Source: Hylemonella gracilis str. Niagara R (lineage in GTDB: Bacteria > Pseudomonadota > Gammaproteobacteria > Burkholderiales > Burkholderiaceae_C). From it: a stretch of 64,000 bases of DNA. The stretch lies in NCBI RefSeq assembly GCF_000600295.1, contig NZ_JEMG01000001.1, forward strand, positions 1,927,165 to 1,991,164, written 5' to 3'. Numbering within the stretch: position 1 is the first letter of the stretch; every line of letters begins with the position of its first letter. Both the position numbers and the translations under genes were made by a program. The notes below the pieces were generated by a model. The model saw only the letters and a program-made list of their open reading frames with translations. It was not told the origin of the DNA and ran no database searches. This document shows positions 18,959 through 29,658 of the stretch, piece after piece.

Positions 18959-20192
18959 AGAGAACAAGCACGAGAAAACGCAAGCTGAGGCCGTGAGCGG
19001 CCCGGCGGGCGGTGGAGCGCCGGATGAATCGTCGTCCGGCCTGGATTCCGGCTTTCAGCCGTCCTTCCAGCCTTCTACCCAGGGCAGCGTCGGCACCAGC
19101 GCGGGTGCGATGCTGCGCCACGCGCGCGAGACGGCGGGCGTGGACCTTTCCTCGCTGGCCCTGGCGCTGAAGATCTCGGTCAAGAAGCTCGAGGCGCTTG
19201 AGGCCAATCGTCACGATGAACTGACGGATTCCGTCTTCATCCGCGCGCTGGCGTCCAGCGTCTGTCGCACGCTCAAGATCGACGCCGCGCCTATCCTGGC
19301 GCGACTGCCGAAATCCAATGCACCCAAACTGGTCGCGAATGACGAAACCGGCTTGAACGCGCCCTTCCGCACGCCCGCCGACGTGGCCAAGACACCGTTC
19401 TGGGAGCATCTGTCCCGGCCGGTGGTGCTGGCCGCGTTGGCTGTATTGCTGGCAGCGCTGGTACTCATCCTGCTTCCTTCCGGCAAGGACGACACGGCCG
19501 CCAGCCCGACCCCCACGTCGTCCACGGCCGTGGCCCAGGGCGACGATGCCGCAGCCGGGCAAGGTGAGGCTGTGGCCAAGGAGGGCGAAGGCGCGAACTC
19601 CGAGCCCGGCGCGTCCACCACCGCCGTTGTGCCGCAATCGGGCATCCCCGCCGCACCCCTGGTGACCACGCCCGTGGCCACGCAGGGCGGTGCGACGCCG
19701 GCCTTTTCCGCGCCCGCCAGCGCCAGTCGTCCTGCGGCTGCCGCGCAGACCGCCGCGCCTGCGCCCGCCGCTTTGCCACCGTCCGCGACGCCGTCCATCC
19801 TCGCCCGCGGCACCTCGCCCAGTGGAACGGCGCCCAACCTCTCGGCCGTGCCCGCGCGCGCGGCGGCTGTGGCGCCGGTCGCGCAACCCGCTGCTGCCGC
19901 GCCCGCGCCGCAGGCGGCGGCCGAGGACGAAGAAGAACCCAAATTCGCTCGCTCCGGTGCCGTGGTTTTCCGGCTGCGCGAGCCCGGCTGGGTCCAGGTG
20001 GTCGACGCCAGCGGCACCATTCGCATCAACCGCGTGCTGGAAGCCAACACGCCGGTCGGTGTGGTCAATGGACCTTTCCCTCTGGTGGTGACCATCGGTC
20101 GTCCCGAAGTGACGGACGTGCAGGTGCGTGGCCGCCCGTTTGACCTGACGCCGACCATCGCGAACGGTCAGGCGAAGTTCGAGGTGCGCTGA
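18951..20192 (+). CDS. rodZ: Cytoskeletal/cell-shape protein RodZ (HTH domain + DUF4115)
   Basis: RodZ links MreB filaments to the membrane and supports rod shape. The 413-residue protein has a cytoplasmic HTH_25 domain at about 45-125 ([52 protein letters not shown]). A single transmembrane helix follows at about 162-184 ([19 protein letters not shown]). A long Ala/Pro/Thr-rich periplasmic linker comes next, then the C-terminal DUF4115 domain ([18 protein letters not shown]). The ATG at 18951 has GGAGAG 8-13 bases upstream and overlaps the pilF end. It overlaps the ispG start by one base. Confidence 0.92.
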   Translation: MNEENKHEKTQAEAVSGPAGGGAPDESSSGLDSGFQPSFQPSTQGSVGTSAGAMLRHARETAGVDLSSLALALKISVKKLEALEANRHDELTDSVFIRALASSVCRTLKIDAAPILARLPKSNAPKLVANDETGLNAPFRTPADVAKTPFWEHLSRPVVLAALAVLLAALVLILLPSGKDDTAASPTPTSSTAVAQGDDAAAGQGEAVAKEGEGANSEPGASTTAVVPQSGIPAAPLVTTPVATQGGATPAFSAPASASRPAAAAQTAAPAPAALPPSATPSILARGTSPSGTAPNLSAVPARAAAVAPVAQPAAAAPAPQAAAEDEEEPKFARSGAVVFRLREPGWVQVVDASGTIRINRVLEANTPVGVVNGPFPLVVTIGRPEVTDVQVRGRPFDLTPTIANGQAKFEVR

Positions 20193-21490
20193 TGTCCCTG
20201 GACCTCCCGTCCGATCCGCAAGCGGCTGTCTCGGCGCCGATCGCGCAGGCCGCGCCGCGCCCGCGCCGCAGTCGCCAGGCTCGCGTGGCCTGGGGAGACA
20301 ACGTCGTCACCGTGGGCGGCGATGCACCGGTGCGCGTGCAGTCGATGACCAACACCGACACAGTGGACGTGATCGGCACGGCCATCCAGGTCAAGGAGTT
20401 GGCGCAGGCCGGCAGCGAGTTGGTGCGCATCACCGTCAACACGCCCGAGGCCGCCCAGGCTGTGCCGCACATCCGCGAGCAGCTGGACCGCATGGGCATC
20501 GCCGTGCCGCTGATCGGCGACTTCCACTACAACGGTCACACCCTGCTCACGCAGTACCCGGCCTGCGCCGAAGCGCTCAGCAAGTACCGCATTAACCCCG
20601 GCAACGTGGGCAAGGGCGACAAGAAGGACCGGCAGTTCGGCCAGATGGTCGAAGCCGCCCTGAAGTGGAACAAGCCGGTGCGCATCGGCGTGAACTGGGG
20701 CAGCCTGGATCAGGAACTGCTGGCTGGCCTGATGGATGCCAACAGCCGCCGCGCCCAGCCCTGGGACGCCAAGGCCGTGATGTACGAGGCCCTGGTGACG
20801 TCGGCGATCGAGTCCGCGCAACTCGCTGTTGAACTGGGCATGGCGCCCGAGCAGGTGCTGCTGTCCTGCAAGGTCAGCGGCGTGCAGGACCTGATTTCCG
20901 TCTACCGCGAACTGGCCCGTCGTTGCGACTATCCGCTGCACCTGGGCCTGACCGAGGCCGGCATGGGCACCAAGGGCACGGTGGCGTCCGCGGCGGCCAT
21001 GTCGGTTCTGCTGCAGGAGGGTATCGGCGACACCATCCGCGTCTCGCTCACGCCGCAGCCCGGCGAGTCGCGCACGCAGGAGGTGGTGATTGCCTCCGAG
21101 ATCCTGCAGGCCCTGGGCCTGCGCGTCTTCGTGCCCAGCGTCACGGCCTGCCCGGGCTGCGGGCGCACCACGAGCACGACCTTCCAGGAGCTGGCCAAGC
21201 AGATCGACGACTTCCTGCGCATGCAGATGCCGGTCTGGCGCAAGCAGTATCCGGGCGTCGAAGCCTTGAAGGTGGCCGTGATGGGCTGCATCGTCAACGG
21301 ACCGGGCGAGAGCAAGCACGCCGACATTGGCATCAGCCTGCCCGGCACGGGTGAGTCACCGGCCGCACCAGTCTTCATCGATGGCGAAAAGGCCTTGACG
21401 CTGCGTGGCGAGAACATTGCCGCCGAGTTCCACAAGATCGTCGAGAACTACATTGAAAAGCGTTTCGGCCGCGCGGCCGAGACCGCATGA
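20192..21490 (+). CDS. ispG: 4-hydroxy-3-methylbut-2-en-1-yl diphosphate synthase (flavodoxin)
   Basis: IspG (GcpE) converts methylerythritol cyclodiphosphate to HMBPP in the non-mevalonate isoprenoid pathway, using a 4Fe-4S cluster. The 432-residue protein shows the cluster ligands C320 and C323 (CPGCGRTT) and C366 (GCIVNGPGE) with the nearby conserved Glu. The N-terminal substrate-binding part includes [11 protein letters not shown] and a conserved INPGNVG. The start overlaps the rodZ stop (TGATG). Pathway partners ispD and ispF occur later in the window, at 50.6-51.8 kb. Confidence 0.98.
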   Translation: MSLDLPSDPQAAVSAPIAQAAPRPRRSRQARVAWGDNVVTVGGDAPVRVQSMTNTDTVDVIGTAIQVKELAQAGSELVRITVNTPEAAQAVPHIREQLDRMGIAVPLIGDFHYNGHTLLTQYPACAEALSKYRINPGNVGKGDKKDRQFGQMVEAALKWNKPVRIGVNWGSLDQELLAGLMDANSRRAQPWDAKAVMYEALVTSAIESAQLAVELGMAPEQVLLSCKVSGVQDLISVYRELARRCDYPLHLGLTEAGMGTKGTVASAAAMSVLLQEGIGDTIRVSLTPQPGESRTQEVVIASEILQALGLRVFVPSVTACPGCGRTTSTTFQELAKQIDDFLRMQMPVWRKQYPGVEALKVAVMGCIVNGPGESKHADIGISLPGTGESPAAPVFIDGEKALTLRGENIAAEFHKIVENYIEKRFGRAAETA

Positions 21491-21500
21491 ATTTCCTCCC

Positions 21501-22844
21501 ATGACTGAAAAACTTGTCGCGGTAAAAGGGATGAACGACATCCTGCCGGCCAGCGTGCCGCGCACGGAAAAGCTGCCCGACTCCGCCCGTTGGCAATGGT
21601 TCGAAGCCGCCGTGCGCAAGGTGCTGGCGAGTTACGGCTACCAGTACATCCTGACACCCATCGTCGAGCCGACGGCCTTGTTCGTGCGCGGCCTGGGTGA
21701 GGTGACCGACATCGTCGAGAAAGAGATGTACTCCTTCACCGACAGCTTGAACGGTGACAAGCTCACGCTGCGCCCCGAGGGCACGGCCGGCATCGTGCGC
21801 GCCATGATCGAGCACAACGCGCTCTACAACGGACCCTTGCGCCTGTGGACGCTGGGTCCCATGTTTCGCCATGAGCGTCCGCAGAAAGGGCGCTACCGCC
21901 AGTTCCACCAGTTGGACGTGGAAGCGCTGGGTTATGCCGGGCCGGACGTGGATGCCGAGATGATCCTGGTTGCGCGCGCCCTGTGGCGCGAGCTGGGCCT
22001 GGTCGAAGGCCAGCATGTGCGACTGGAGATCAACAGCCTGGGCCAGCCCGAGGAGCGCCGCTTGCACCGTGAGGCGCTGATCCGCCATTTCGAGCAGCAC
22101 GCCGCGCAACTGGACGAAGACGCCCAGCGGCGCTTGCATAGCAATCCGCTGCGCATCCTGGACAGCAAGAACCCGGCCATGCAGGCGCTGATCGAGGCCG
22201 CGCCCAAGCTCTTTGATTTCCTCGGGGCCGAATCGCTCGCGCACTTCAACGCGGTCAAGTCCGCGCTGGACGCGGCCGGTTTGGCTTACCGCGTCAACCC
22301 GCGCCTGGTGCGCGGCATGGACTACTACAACCTCACTGTTTTCGAATGGGTCACGGACCAACTCGGTTCGCAGGGCACCGTCTGTGGTGGGGGCCGTTAC
22401 GACGGGCTGATCAGCCAGCTGGGCGGTAAGTCCGCGCCTGCGGTGGGCTTTGGACTGGGCATTGAACGCCTGCTGCTGCTGGCGCAGGATCTGAACCTGC
22501 CCATGCCGGGCACGGCACCCGACGTCTACGCGATTGTTCCCCCGGGCACGCCCCTGGCTCCTGTGATGACCACGTTGGAGGCCTTGCGCGCGCGCGGCCT
22601 GCGTGTGGTGCAGCACGCGGGTGGGGTGGACGGTCCGGGCAGCATGAAGTCCCAGTTCAAGAAGGCCGACGCCAGTGGCGCGGCCTGGGCACTGGTCTTC
22701 GGCGAAGAGGAACTGGCCTTGGGCGAAGTCACGCTCAAGGCACTGCGCGAGGGAATGCAGGGCGACGGTGCTGCCGGCGCGCAGAGCCGCCAGTCGCTGA
22801 CCGAGGTCGCGCGCTGGGCCGCCCTTCTAGAATCACAGGCTTGA
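21501..22844 (+). CDS. hisS: Histidyl-tRNA synthetase
   Basis: This class II aminoacyl-tRNA synthetase charges tRNA-His. The 447-residue protein contains the HisRS N-terminus KGMNDILPA, motif 2 ([25 protein letters not shown]), the histidine-specific segments [14 protein letters not shown] and GGGRYDGLI, and motif 3 [14 protein letters not shown]-terminal anticodon-binding domain follows. The ATG at 21501 lies 10 bases after ispG. A paralogue of its catalytic fold, hisZ, lies at 31 kb. Confidence 0.98.
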   Translation: MTEKLVAVKGMNDILPASVPRTEKLPDSARWQWFEAAVRKVLASYGYQYILTPIVEPTALFVRGLGEVTDIVEKEMYSFTDSLNGDKLTLRPEGTAGIVRAMIEHNALYNGPLRLWTLGPMFRHERPQKGRYRQFHQLDVEALGYAGPDVDAEMILVARALWRELGLVEGQHVRLEINSLGQPEERRLHREALIRHFEQHAAQLDEDAQRRLHSNPLRILDSKNPAMQALIEAAPKLFDFLGAESLAHFNAVKSALDAAGLAYRVNPRLVRGMDYYNLTVFEWVTDQLGSQGTVCGGGRYDGLISQLGGKSAPAVGFGLGIERLLLLAQDLNLPMPGTAPDVYAIVPPGTPLAPVMTTLEALRARGLRVVQHAGGVDGPGSMKSQFKKADASGAAWALVFGEEELALGEVTLKALREGMQGDGAAGAQSRQSLTEVARWAALLESQA

Positions 22845-22857
22845 TGGAATTTATCGC

Positions 22858-23562
22858 ATGGCACATTTCGACCTCGAAGAACAAGAGAAGCTTGCGCAGA
22901 TCAAGCATTTCTGGAAGCAATACGGCAACCTTCTGACGGCCCTGCTGGTCGTCCTGGTGCTGGCCTTGGCGGGCTGGTGGGGCTGGAAGGCCTGGCAGAA
23001 CCATCAGGTCACGCAGGCCACGGCGCTGTATGAAGAGTTGGAACGCATCGCGGCCAACCCGGGCGCGGACCCGGATGGCGCCCGGCTCATGCGTGCCATG
23101 ACCGACATGAAAGACCGCTTCCCGCGCACCGCGCAGGCCCAGCAGGCGGCGTTGCAGGTTGCCGCGGTGCACGCGCAGGCGGGCCTGACGCAGCCCGCGC
23201 GGCTGGATGCGGCGCGCGCGGCCTTGCAGTGGTTGGCCGAGGAAGGTCGTGACGAGGGTTACCGGGCGCTGGCGCGCCTGCGTCTGGCTGGCCTGCTGCT
23301 CGATGCCCAGTCTTACGACGCGGCCCTGGCTCAGCTCAGCGCCGACTTCCTGCCGCAGTTTGCTCCGCTCGCTGCGGATCGCCGGGGTGACATCTATCTG
23401 GCACAAGGCAAGAAAACCGAAGCCGCAGCCGAGTACCTCAAGGCATCGCAGGGTCTGGATACCCAGACCGGCGCGGGCGAAAACTACAAGCAACTGGTCG
23501 ATGCCAAGTTGGCCGCCTTGGGCGTGCAAGCGCCGTCGGCCGCGCCCGCCGGGGGCCGCTGA
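22858..23562 (+). CDS. YfgM-type membrane-anchored TPR protein (ancillary SecYEG translocon subunit)
   Basis: The 234-residue protein has a short cytoplasmic N-terminus (MAHFDLEEQEKLAQIKHFWKQ), one transmembrane helix at about 23-45 and a periplasmic TPR-like domain. This matches the YfgM family, which in Escherichia coli associates with PpiD and the SecYEG translocon. Its position between hisS and bamB is the conserved one. It starts 13 bases after hisS and overlaps bamB by one base. The function is taken from the family and gene order, not from a catalytic motif. Confidence 0.87.
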   Translation: MAHFDLEEQEKLAQIKHFWKQYGNLLTALLVVLVLALAGWWGWKAWQNHQVTQATALYEELERIAANPGADPDGARLMRAMTDMKDRFPRTAQAQQAALQVAAVHAQAGLTQPARLDAARAALQWLAEEGRDEGYRALARLRLAGLLLDAQSYDAALAQLSADFLPQFAPLAADRRGDIYLAQGKKTEAAAEYLKASQGLDTQTGAGENYKQLVDAKLAALGVQAPSAAPAGGR

Positions 23563-24914
23563 TGCAACGGACATGTGATCCGCGTCGCAACGGCGGCCGG
23601 ATGGGCTGGCTTGCTGCCCTCGGCCTGCTGGTTCTGGTCGCCCAATTGGTGGCTTGCTCCAGCGCACCCACCCGTCCCGAGCCAGCGCCCTTGCCGCCCG
23701 ATCCGAAACGACTGGCCGTGCGTGAGGCCTGGCGTGTGAATCTGGGCGGCGAGGTGAGCTTTCCCTTGGTGCTTCAGTCCGCGCCGTCCGTTTTGGCTGG
23801 CGGCGATGGCGTGAGCGGCAGCTTGTCCGATGGTGTCTCGAGTGGTGGCACGGTGATCGGCGTCGCGACGGACCGGGGGGAGGTCAGCCTGCTGGATGCG
23901 CGCACGGGTGAACCAATCTGGCGCGTGGGACTGAATAGTTCCCTATCTGCTGGCGTGGGACATGACGGGCGCAGCGTGGCCGTGGTCACGCGCGACAACG
24001 AACTGGTGCTGTTGCAGGCGGGCAAGGAACTCTGGCGTCAGCGGCTGTCCGCACCGTCCTACACGGCGCCCCTGGTGGCCGGCGCGCGTGTGTTCGTGCT
24101 GGGCGCCGACCGCAGCGTGAGTGCCTATGACGGTCAGACCGGGTATAGGCTTTGGCAGCAGACGCGCAGCGGCGACCCCTTGATCCTGCGCCAGTCTGGC
24201 CTGCTGATGGCGGTGGGCGACAACCTGGTGGTCGGCTTTGGCGGACGCCTGGCGGGGCTCAATCCCATGAACGGCGCCTCCCGCTGGGAGACCGTGGTGG
24301 CCAGTCCGCGCGGCACCAACGACGTGGAGCGGCTGGCCGACCTGGTGGCCGGTGTCGCGCGGCAGGGCACGGATGTCTGTGTGCGCGCTTTTCAGGCTTC
24401 GGTGGCTTGCGTTGACGCTCGGGCCGGGCAGGGCGGTGGCGCGCTGCGCTGGTCGCAGAAGGCTGCGGGCGCGACGGGCTTGAGCGGTGACGCCAGCGCC
24501 GGCGACGACGCACTGGTGCTGGGTGTGGAGTTCGACGGAACAATCCAGGCATGGCGGCGGAGCACTGGCCAGGCCGTCTGGTCCAATACGAGTTTGCGCT
24601 TGCGCGCCTTGTCGGCCCCCTTGATGCTGGGCGATGGTCTGGTCGTGGGCGATGAAGCCGGAAGGCTGCATTTCCTGGCACGCATCGATGGCAGCTTGCA
24701 AGCTCGCCATGAGACCTGGGCCTACGGGCGTCAGGGCCCGTGCCGAATCGAAGGCCAAGGGCTGGCCGCGCGTTACGCCTGCCAGGAACGCGATGAGGGT
24801 CAGGCCATCGTGGCAGCGCCCATCCTGGCCGGCAATACCTTGGTGGTCGTCTCGCGTGCGGGGGTGGTGCACGGGCTGCGGCTTGGGCAGGCTGCCGCAC
24901 AGGCCCGCCCTTGA
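23562..24914 (+). CDS. bamB: Outer membrane protein assembly factor BamB (lipoprotein)
   Basis: BamB is the eight-bladed PQQ-type beta-propeller lipoprotein of the BAM complex. The 450-residue protein has a lipobox LVAC with C32 and repeated blade signatures such as DARTGEPIWRVGL, YDGQTGYRLWQQ and RRSTGQAVWSN. The first ATG (23562) overlaps the upstream stop. The ATG at 23601 would give a more standard signal peptide (MGWLAALGLLV) and is a real alternative. It sits directly before der, as in many Proteobacteria. It acts with BamD, encoded at 12.2 kb. Confidence 0.92.
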   Translation: MQRTCDPRRNGGRMGWLAALGLLVLVAQLVACSSAPTRPEPAPLPPDPKRLAVREAWRVNLGGEVSFPLVLQSAPSVLAGGDGVSGSLSDGVSSGGTVIGVATDRGEVSLLDARTGEPIWRVGLNSSLSAGVGHDGRSVAVVTRDNELVLLQAGKELWRQRLSAPSYTAPLVAGARVFVLGADRSVSAYDGQTGYRLWQQTRSGDPLILRQSGLLMAVGDNLVVGFGGRLAGLNPMNGASRWETVVASPRGTNDVERLADLVAGVARQGTDVCVRAFQASVACVDARAGQGGGALRWSQKAAGATGLSGDASAGDDALVLGVEFDGTIQAWRRSTGQAVWSNTSLRLRALSAPLMLGDGLVVGDEAGRLHFLARIDGSLQARHETWAYGRQGPCRIEGQGLAARYACQERDEGQAIVAAPILAGNTLVVVSRAGVVHGLRLGQAAAQARP

Positions 24915-24953
24915 GTTCAAGCACAATCCGGCTCACCGCATGAAATCCGCCCG

Positions 24954-26288
24954 ATGAAACCTGTCCTTGCCCTCGTGGGCCGTCCCAACGTCGGCAAATC
25001 GACCCTCTTCAATCGTTTGACGCAGTCACGCGACGCCATCGTGGCCGACTACGCGGGGCTCACGCGCGACCGTCACTACGGCAATGGCCGTCAAGGCCGG
25101 CACGAATTCATCGTCATCGACACGGGCGGTTTCGAGCCGACCGCCGAGACCGGCATCTACAAGGAGATGGCCAATCAGACGCGTCAGGCGGTGGCCGAGG
25201 CGGACGCGGTCATCTTCGTGGTGGACGCGCGCGCGGGCCTGTCCGCGCAGGATCATGACATCGCCAACTACTTGCGTAAGTTGGGCAAGCCTTGCGTCCT
25301 AACAGCCAACAAGGCCGAGGGCATGCAGGAAGGCGCGCAGCTCGCGGAGTTCTACGAATTGGGCCTGGGCGAAGTGCTGCCAGTTTCCGCCGCCCATGGG
25401 CAGGGCCTGCGCACCCTGGTGGACCGGGCACTCGAACCGCTCAATCTCCCCGAGGAAGACGAAGAGGAGGTGGTCGAGCCGGGCGTGATCAAGTTCGCGG
25501 TGGCGGGTCGCCCGAACGTGGGCAAGTCCACGCTGATCAATACCTGGTTGGGCGAGGAGAGGTTGATTGCCTTTGACATGCCTGGCACCACGCGCGACGC
25601 CATACGGGTGCCCTTCGAGCGCCAGGGGCAGAAGTTCGAGCTGATCGACACGGCGGGCCTGCGCCGCAAGGGGCGCGTGTTTGAGGCGGTTGAGAAATTC
25701 TCGGTCGTCAAGACCTTGCAGGCCATCGAGAGCGCGAACGTGGTGCTGTTGTTGCTCGATGCCACCCAGGGTGTCACCGACCAGGACGCGCACATCGCGG
25801 GCTACATCCTGGAAAGCGGTCGCGCCGTCGTGCTGGCCGTCAATAAGTGGGATGCGGTGGACGACTACCAGCGCCAGCAATTGCAGCGCCAGCTGGAGAC
25901 GCGGCTGACCTTCCTGAAGTTCGCCAATCTGCATTTCATCTCGGCAAGGAAGCGCCAGGGCCTGGAGCCTTTGTGGAAGTCCATGCTCAAGGCCCATCAG
26001 GCAGCCAACCGCAAGATGTCCACGCCGGTGCTCACGCGCCTGCTGCAGCAGGCCGTGCAGTTCCAGACACCGAAGAAAAGCGGCATGTACCGGCCCAAGC
26101 TGCGATATGCGCACCAGGGTGGGATGAATCCGCCGGTCATCGTGGTTCACGGCAATTCGCTGGAGCATGTCTCCGATGCCTACAAGCGCTATCTGGAAGG
26201 GTGGTTCCGCAAGGAGTTTGAGCTGACGGGCACGCCCTTGCGCATCGAAATGAAAACCTCTACCAATCCGTATGCCGACAAGGACTGA
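24954..26288 (+). CDS. der: Ribosome biogenesis GTPase Der (EngA)
   Basis: Der is a tandem-GTPase protein needed for 50S subunit maturation. Two G domains are visible: G1 motifs GRPNVGKS at residues 8-15 and again at 185-192. Each is followed by its DTGG or DTAG (G3) and NKAE or NKWD (G4) motif. The C-terminal KH-like domain has the family segment [20 protein letters not shown]. Length is 444 residues, typical. The gene follows bamB by 39 bases. Confidence 0.98.
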   Translation: MKPVLALVGRPNVGKSTLFNRLTQSRDAIVADYAGLTRDRHYGNGRQGRHEFIVIDTGGFEPTAETGIYKEMANQTRQAVAEADAVIFVVDARAGLSAQDHDIANYLRKLGKPCVLTANKAEGMQEGAQLAEFYELGLGEVLPVSAAHGQGLRTLVDRALEPLNLPEEDEEEVVEPGVIKFAVAGRPNVGKSTLINTWLGEERLIAFDMPGTTRDAIRVPFERQGQKFELIDTAGLRRKGRVFEAVEKFSVVKTLQAIESANVVLLLLDATQGVTDQDAHIAGYILESGRAVVLAVNKWDAVDDYQRQQLQRQLETRLTFLKFANLHFISARKRQGLEPLWKSMLKAHQAANRKMSTPVLTRLLQQAVQFQTPKKSGMYRPKLRYAHQGGMNPPVIVVHGNSLEHVSDAYKRYLEGWFRKEFELTGTPLRIEMKTSTNPYADKD

Positions 26289-26330
26289 GCCAGAAGGATC
26301 AGAACAATCTGTGGAATAAGGCGTGCGCAT

Positions 26331-26359
26331 AGGCAGCGCAAGGCCGCTGTGGTATTGTG
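26331..26359 (+). promoter_or_regulatory. Candidate sigma-70 promoter for hfq
   Basis: TAGGCA (26331-26336, four of six) and TATTGT (26354-26359, four of six) are exactly 17 bases apart, placed 38 bases before the hfq GTG in the 108-base gap after der. Weak hexamers but ideal spacing and position. Confidence 0.38.
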
Positions 26360-26396
26360 GCGCTTCCTCCTCCACTACTTGAACACGGAGAATATC

Positions 26397-26648
26397 GTGA
26401 GCAATAACAAAGGCCAGCTTTTGCAAGACCCCTTCCTGAACACCTTGCGCCGTGAGCATGTGCCGGTGTCGATCTACCTGGTCAACGGCATCAAGCTGCA
26501 AGGTCAGATCGAATCTTTCGACCAGTACGTCGTCCTCCTGCGCAACACCGTCACCCAGATGGTCTACAAGCACGCCATCTCCACCATCGTGCCAGGACGC
26601 GCTGTGAATTTCTCGGTGGGTGCCGAGAACGGTGACGGTGCTGCCTGA
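26397..26648 (+). CDS. hfq: RNA-binding protein Hfq
   Basis: Hfq is the hexameric Sm-like chaperone that pairs small RNAs with mRNAs. The 83-residue protein starts GTG at 26397, giving [15 protein letters not shown], with GGAG seven bases upstream. The Sm1 region contains [20 protein letters not shown] and the Sm2 signature is YKHAIST. A short disordered tail follows. The open frame extends upstream to 26349, but that extension is not Hfq-like. It is followed 11 bases later by hflX, the conserved hfq-hflX arrangement. Confidence 0.98.
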   Translation: MSNNKGQLLQDPFLNTLRREHVPVSIYLVNGIKLQGQIESFDQYVVLLRNTVTQMVYKHAISTIVPGRAVNFSVGAENGDGAA

Positions 26649-26659
26649 AGCCACCTCGC

Positions 26660-27946
26660 TTGGCTGAATCTTCCCACCTGACTTCCGCACCCGCATCCGG
26701 CCCGTCCGATGCGGGTGCGCGTACTTCGGGCCTGCCGGAGGCAGGGGCCATTCTGGTGGGCGTCGATTTCGGTGTCCCTCATTTTGATGGCGGATTGGAG
26801 GAGCTGGGGCTGCTCGCTGAAACTGCCGGCTTGACGCCCTTGGGGCGCATCACGTGCAAGCGCAAGGCCCCGGATGCGGCCTTGTTCGTGGGCAGCGGCA
26901 AGGCTGAAGAAATCAAGCTGCTGGCCCAGCAACTCGGTGCCAGTGAAATCCTGTTCGACCAGGCCCTGAGTCCGGCCCAGCAACGCAATCTGGAGCGCGT
27001 GCTTGAACGACCGGTCAATGATCGGACCTTGCTCATTCTCGAAATCTTTGCCCAGCGCGCGCGTTCGCACGAGGGCAAGCTGCAGGTTGAACTGGCGCGC
27101 CTGCAGTACCTGAGCACGCGTCTGGTTCGCCGCTGGTCCCACCTGGAACGTCAGACCGGCGGTCAGGGCTTGCGAGGGGGGCCGGGCGAGAAGCAGATCG
27201 AACTCGACCGCCGCATGATCGCCGACGCGATCAAGCGCACCAAGGAACGGCTGGTCAAGGTCAAGCGCCAGCGCCAGACCCAGCGTCGCCAGCGCGAGCG
27301 GCGTGACGCCTACAACATCTCACTGGTGGGCTATACCAACGCGGGTAAATCCACCCTTTTCAACACCTTGGTCAAGGCCAGGGCCTACGCTGCCGACCAA
27401 TTGTTCGCCACCCTGGACACGACCACCCGCCAGCTCTACTTGGCGGCGGACGCGGGTGTGATGGCGGAACAGGCCGATTCGTCCCATGTTGTCAGCAGTG
27501 CGGGGCGCAGCGTGTCCCTGTCCGACACGGTAGGGTTCATCCGCGACTTGCCGCACGGCCTGATCGACGCCTTCCAGGCCACGCTGCAGGAGGCGGTGGA
27601 TGCCGATCTGCTGCTGCATGTCGTGGATGCAGCCAATCCGAACTATCCCGAGCAGATCGCCGAAGTGCAGCGGGTGCTGGGTGAGATCGGTGCCGATGGC
27701 ATTCCGCAGATCCTGGTGTTCAACAAGCTGGACGCTTTAGACGAAGCGCGGCGGCCTTCGGCCTTGCAGGGCCATTACGACCTTGAAGGCGTCGAGACGC
27801 CGCGCGTCTTCGTGAGCGCCCGCAGTGGTGAGGGCATCGCTGGCTTGCGTCAGACGCTCGCCGCGCGGGTGCTCGCACTCGCCCAGCAGGCCGAGGCGGC
27901 GCGTCTCGACGCGCTGGCGCGCGAACAAGCTGCGCAAGTGGCCTGA
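26660..27946 (+). CDS. hflX: GTPase HflX (ribosome-splitting/rescue factor)
   Basis: HflX binds ribosomes and splits stalled 70S particles under stress. The N-terminal HflX domain includes SGKAEEIKLL, LSPAQQRNLE and the family signature GGQGLRGGPGEKQIE-type segment. The G domain begins with G1 GYTNAGKS at residue 224. The G3 segment is LSDTVGFIRDLPH and G4 is NKLD. Length is 428 residues. The frame opens at a TTG (26660), 11 bases after hfq, giving MAESSH; I see no stronger start with a good Shine-Dalgarno, so the exact start is uncertain. Confidence 0.95.
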   Translation: MAESSHLTSAPASGPSDAGARTSGLPEAGAILVGVDFGVPHFDGGLEELGLLAETAGLTPLGRITCKRKAPDAALFVGSGKAEEIKLLAQQLGASEILFDQALSPAQQRNLERVLERPVNDRTLLILEIFAQRARSHEGKLQVELARLQYLSTRLVRRWSHLERQTGGQGLRGGPGEKQIELDRRMIADAIKRTKERLVKVKRQRQTQRRQRERRDAYNISLVGYTNAGKSTLFNTLVKARAYAADQLFATLDTTTRQLYLAADAGVMAEQADSSHVVSSAGRSVSLSDTVGFIRDLPHGLIDAFQATLQEAVDADLLLHVVDAANPNYPEQIAEVQRVLGEIGADGIPQILVFNKLDALDEARRPSALQGHYDLEGVETPRVFVSARSGEGIAGLRQTLAARVLALAQQAEAARLDALAREQAAQVA

Positions 27947-28140
27947 GCTGTTGCACAAACGCGGCAGGCCCAACGATCGAACGTGTGCATTCGGTTCAAT
28001 AGCCTGAAGACCTGTCCAGATATTGCTGCAACCCGATGGGGATTCGGCACAATGCATGTTTTGCGAGCGCTGATATGCCGTGTCCTGCTCAGGCAAGCGA
28101 GCCGGCGTTCCGCGCAAAGCCATCAGAGAGAGCACCAAGA

Positions 28141-29631
28141 ATGAATTTACCTGCACGTCCCGCTGCCGAGGTGATGAACGACCCGCAAGCGGAAGCGAAT
28201 GCCCAGCAGCCACGCGTTTCGCGTCGCGGTCAATGGTGGGAGCGACTGCGCGGCATGTTCAACCTGAACGATCCGCGTTGGGGTCGCAGCGATGACGCGC
28301 CGTCGTCTTCCTCGCAACCACCGTCCCAAGATGCCCCGGGCGCAGGCACTTCCGGGACGGGCAATGAGCGTCCTGATTCCGAACCGCCTTCGCCTTCGTA
28401 CGGCCCGCAGGGTTCCGGTCGCGGCCGCCCACAAGGGGCGAATCAGGGGCCACCTGACCTGGATGAGTTGTGGCGCGATTTCACCCGCAAGCTGTCCGGC
28501 CTGTTCGGTGGCGGCCAGGGCGGAGGGCGCAACAACCGGGGCGCCCCGGGCGGCGGCAACGGTGGCAATGCCAAGAGCGCAGGCATAGGCATCGGCCTGA
28601 TTGGTTCCATCGCCTTGCTGATCTGGCTCGGCACCGGTTTCTTCATCGTGCAGGAAGGTCAGCAGGCCGTCGTGACGCAGTTCGGGCGTTACCACAGCAC
28701 CGTGGGTGCCGGTTTCAACTGGCGCCTGCCTTATCCGATCCAGCGTCATGAGTTGGTCTTCGTCACGCAGATCCGGTCCGTCGATGTGGGCCGTGACGTG
28801 GTGATCCGCGCCACCGGACTGCGTGAATCGGCCATGTTGACCGAGGACGAGAACATCATCGAGCTCAAATTCGCGGTGCAGTACCGTCTGAATGACGCCC
28901 GCGCCTACCTGTTTGAAAGCCGTGATCCTTCCGCCGCGGTGGTGCAGGCGGCCGAAACAGCGGTGCGCGAAGTGGTGGGCAAGATGCGCATGGACCAGGC
29001 CTTGTCCGAGGAGCGCGACCAAATCGCGCCGCGCCTGCGCGCCCTGATGCAGCAGATCCTGGACCGTTACAACGTGGGCATCGAGATCGTGGGCATCAAC
29101 CTCCAGCAAGGCGGTGTGCGCCCACCCGAGCAGGTGCAGGCGGCCTTCGACGACGTGCTCAAGGCTGGGCAGGAGCGCGAGCGACTGAAGAACGAGGCCG
29201 AGGCCTACGCCAACGACGTGGTGCCGCGTGCGGTCGGTACCGCCTCGCGACTGAAGGAAGAAGCCGATGCCTACAAGGCGCGCATCGTGGCGCAGGCCCA
29301 GGGTGATGCGCAGCGCTTCCGCTCCGTGCTGGCTGAGTACCAGCGTGCGCCGCAGGTCACGCGTGACCGCCTCTACCTCGAGGCCATGCAGGAAATCTAT
29401 GGCAACGTGACCAAGGTCCTGGTCGAGACCAAGCAGGGCAGCAACCTGCTGTACCTGCCGCTGGACAAACTGCTGCAGCAGGGCGCCGTGGCCGATCCAG
29501 GGGCTACTTTTCCCTCGCAGTCCTTGATGCAGGGCACGGCCCCGGCCTCGGGCGCGGCGGAAGGTTCAGCGGCGCTCAACGATGCGCGATCACGCCTGAA
29601 CCAGCGCTCGCGTGAGCGCGAATCCCGCTGA
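28141..29631 (+). CDS. hflK: FtsH protease modulator HflK
   Basis: HflK forms, with HflC, the membrane complex that encloses and regulates the FtsH protease. The 496-residue protein has a long Pro/Gly/Ser-rich cytoplasmic N-terminus, a transmembrane helix at about 149-171 (IGIGLIGSIALLIWLGTGFF) and a SPFH/prohibitin domain with the HflK phrases GQQAVVTQFGRY and GFNWRLPYPIQ. The ATG at 28141 is used; the upstream frame to 28036 has no family features. An ATG at 28174 is possible. The 194-base gap before it contains a CACAAT hexamer that may be a -10 box. Confidence 0.95.
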   Translation: MNLPARPAAEVMNDPQAEANAQQPRVSRRGQWWERLRGMFNLNDPRWGRSDDAPSSSSQPPSQDAPGAGTSGTGNERPDSEPPSPSYGPQGSGRGRPQGANQGPPDLDELWRDFTRKLSGLFGGGQGGGRNNRGAPGGGNGGNAKSAGIGIGLIGSIALLIWLGTGFFIVQEGQQAVVTQFGRYHSTVGAGFNWRLPYPIQRHELVFVTQIRSVDVGRDVVIRATGLRESAMLTEDENIIELKFAVQYRLNDARAYLFESRDPSAAVVQAAETAVREVVGKMRMDQALSEERDQIAPRLRALMQQILDRYNVGIEIVGINLQQGGVRPPEQVQAAFDDVLKAGQERERLKNEAEAYANDVVPRAVGTASRLKEEADAYKARIVAQAQGDAQRFRSVLAEYQRAPQVTRDRLYLEAMQEIYGNVTKVLVETKQGSNLLYLPLDKLLQQGAVADPGATFPSQSLMQGTAPASGAAEGSAALNDARSRLNQRSRERESR

Positions 29632-29658
29632 GTCCCGCAAGAACAAGGAAGAACAGAC

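Noticed and set aside
24911-24927. TTGAGT and CACAAT as a promoter for der
   Set aside because: The two hexamers are only five bases apart; der is more likely read through from bamB.
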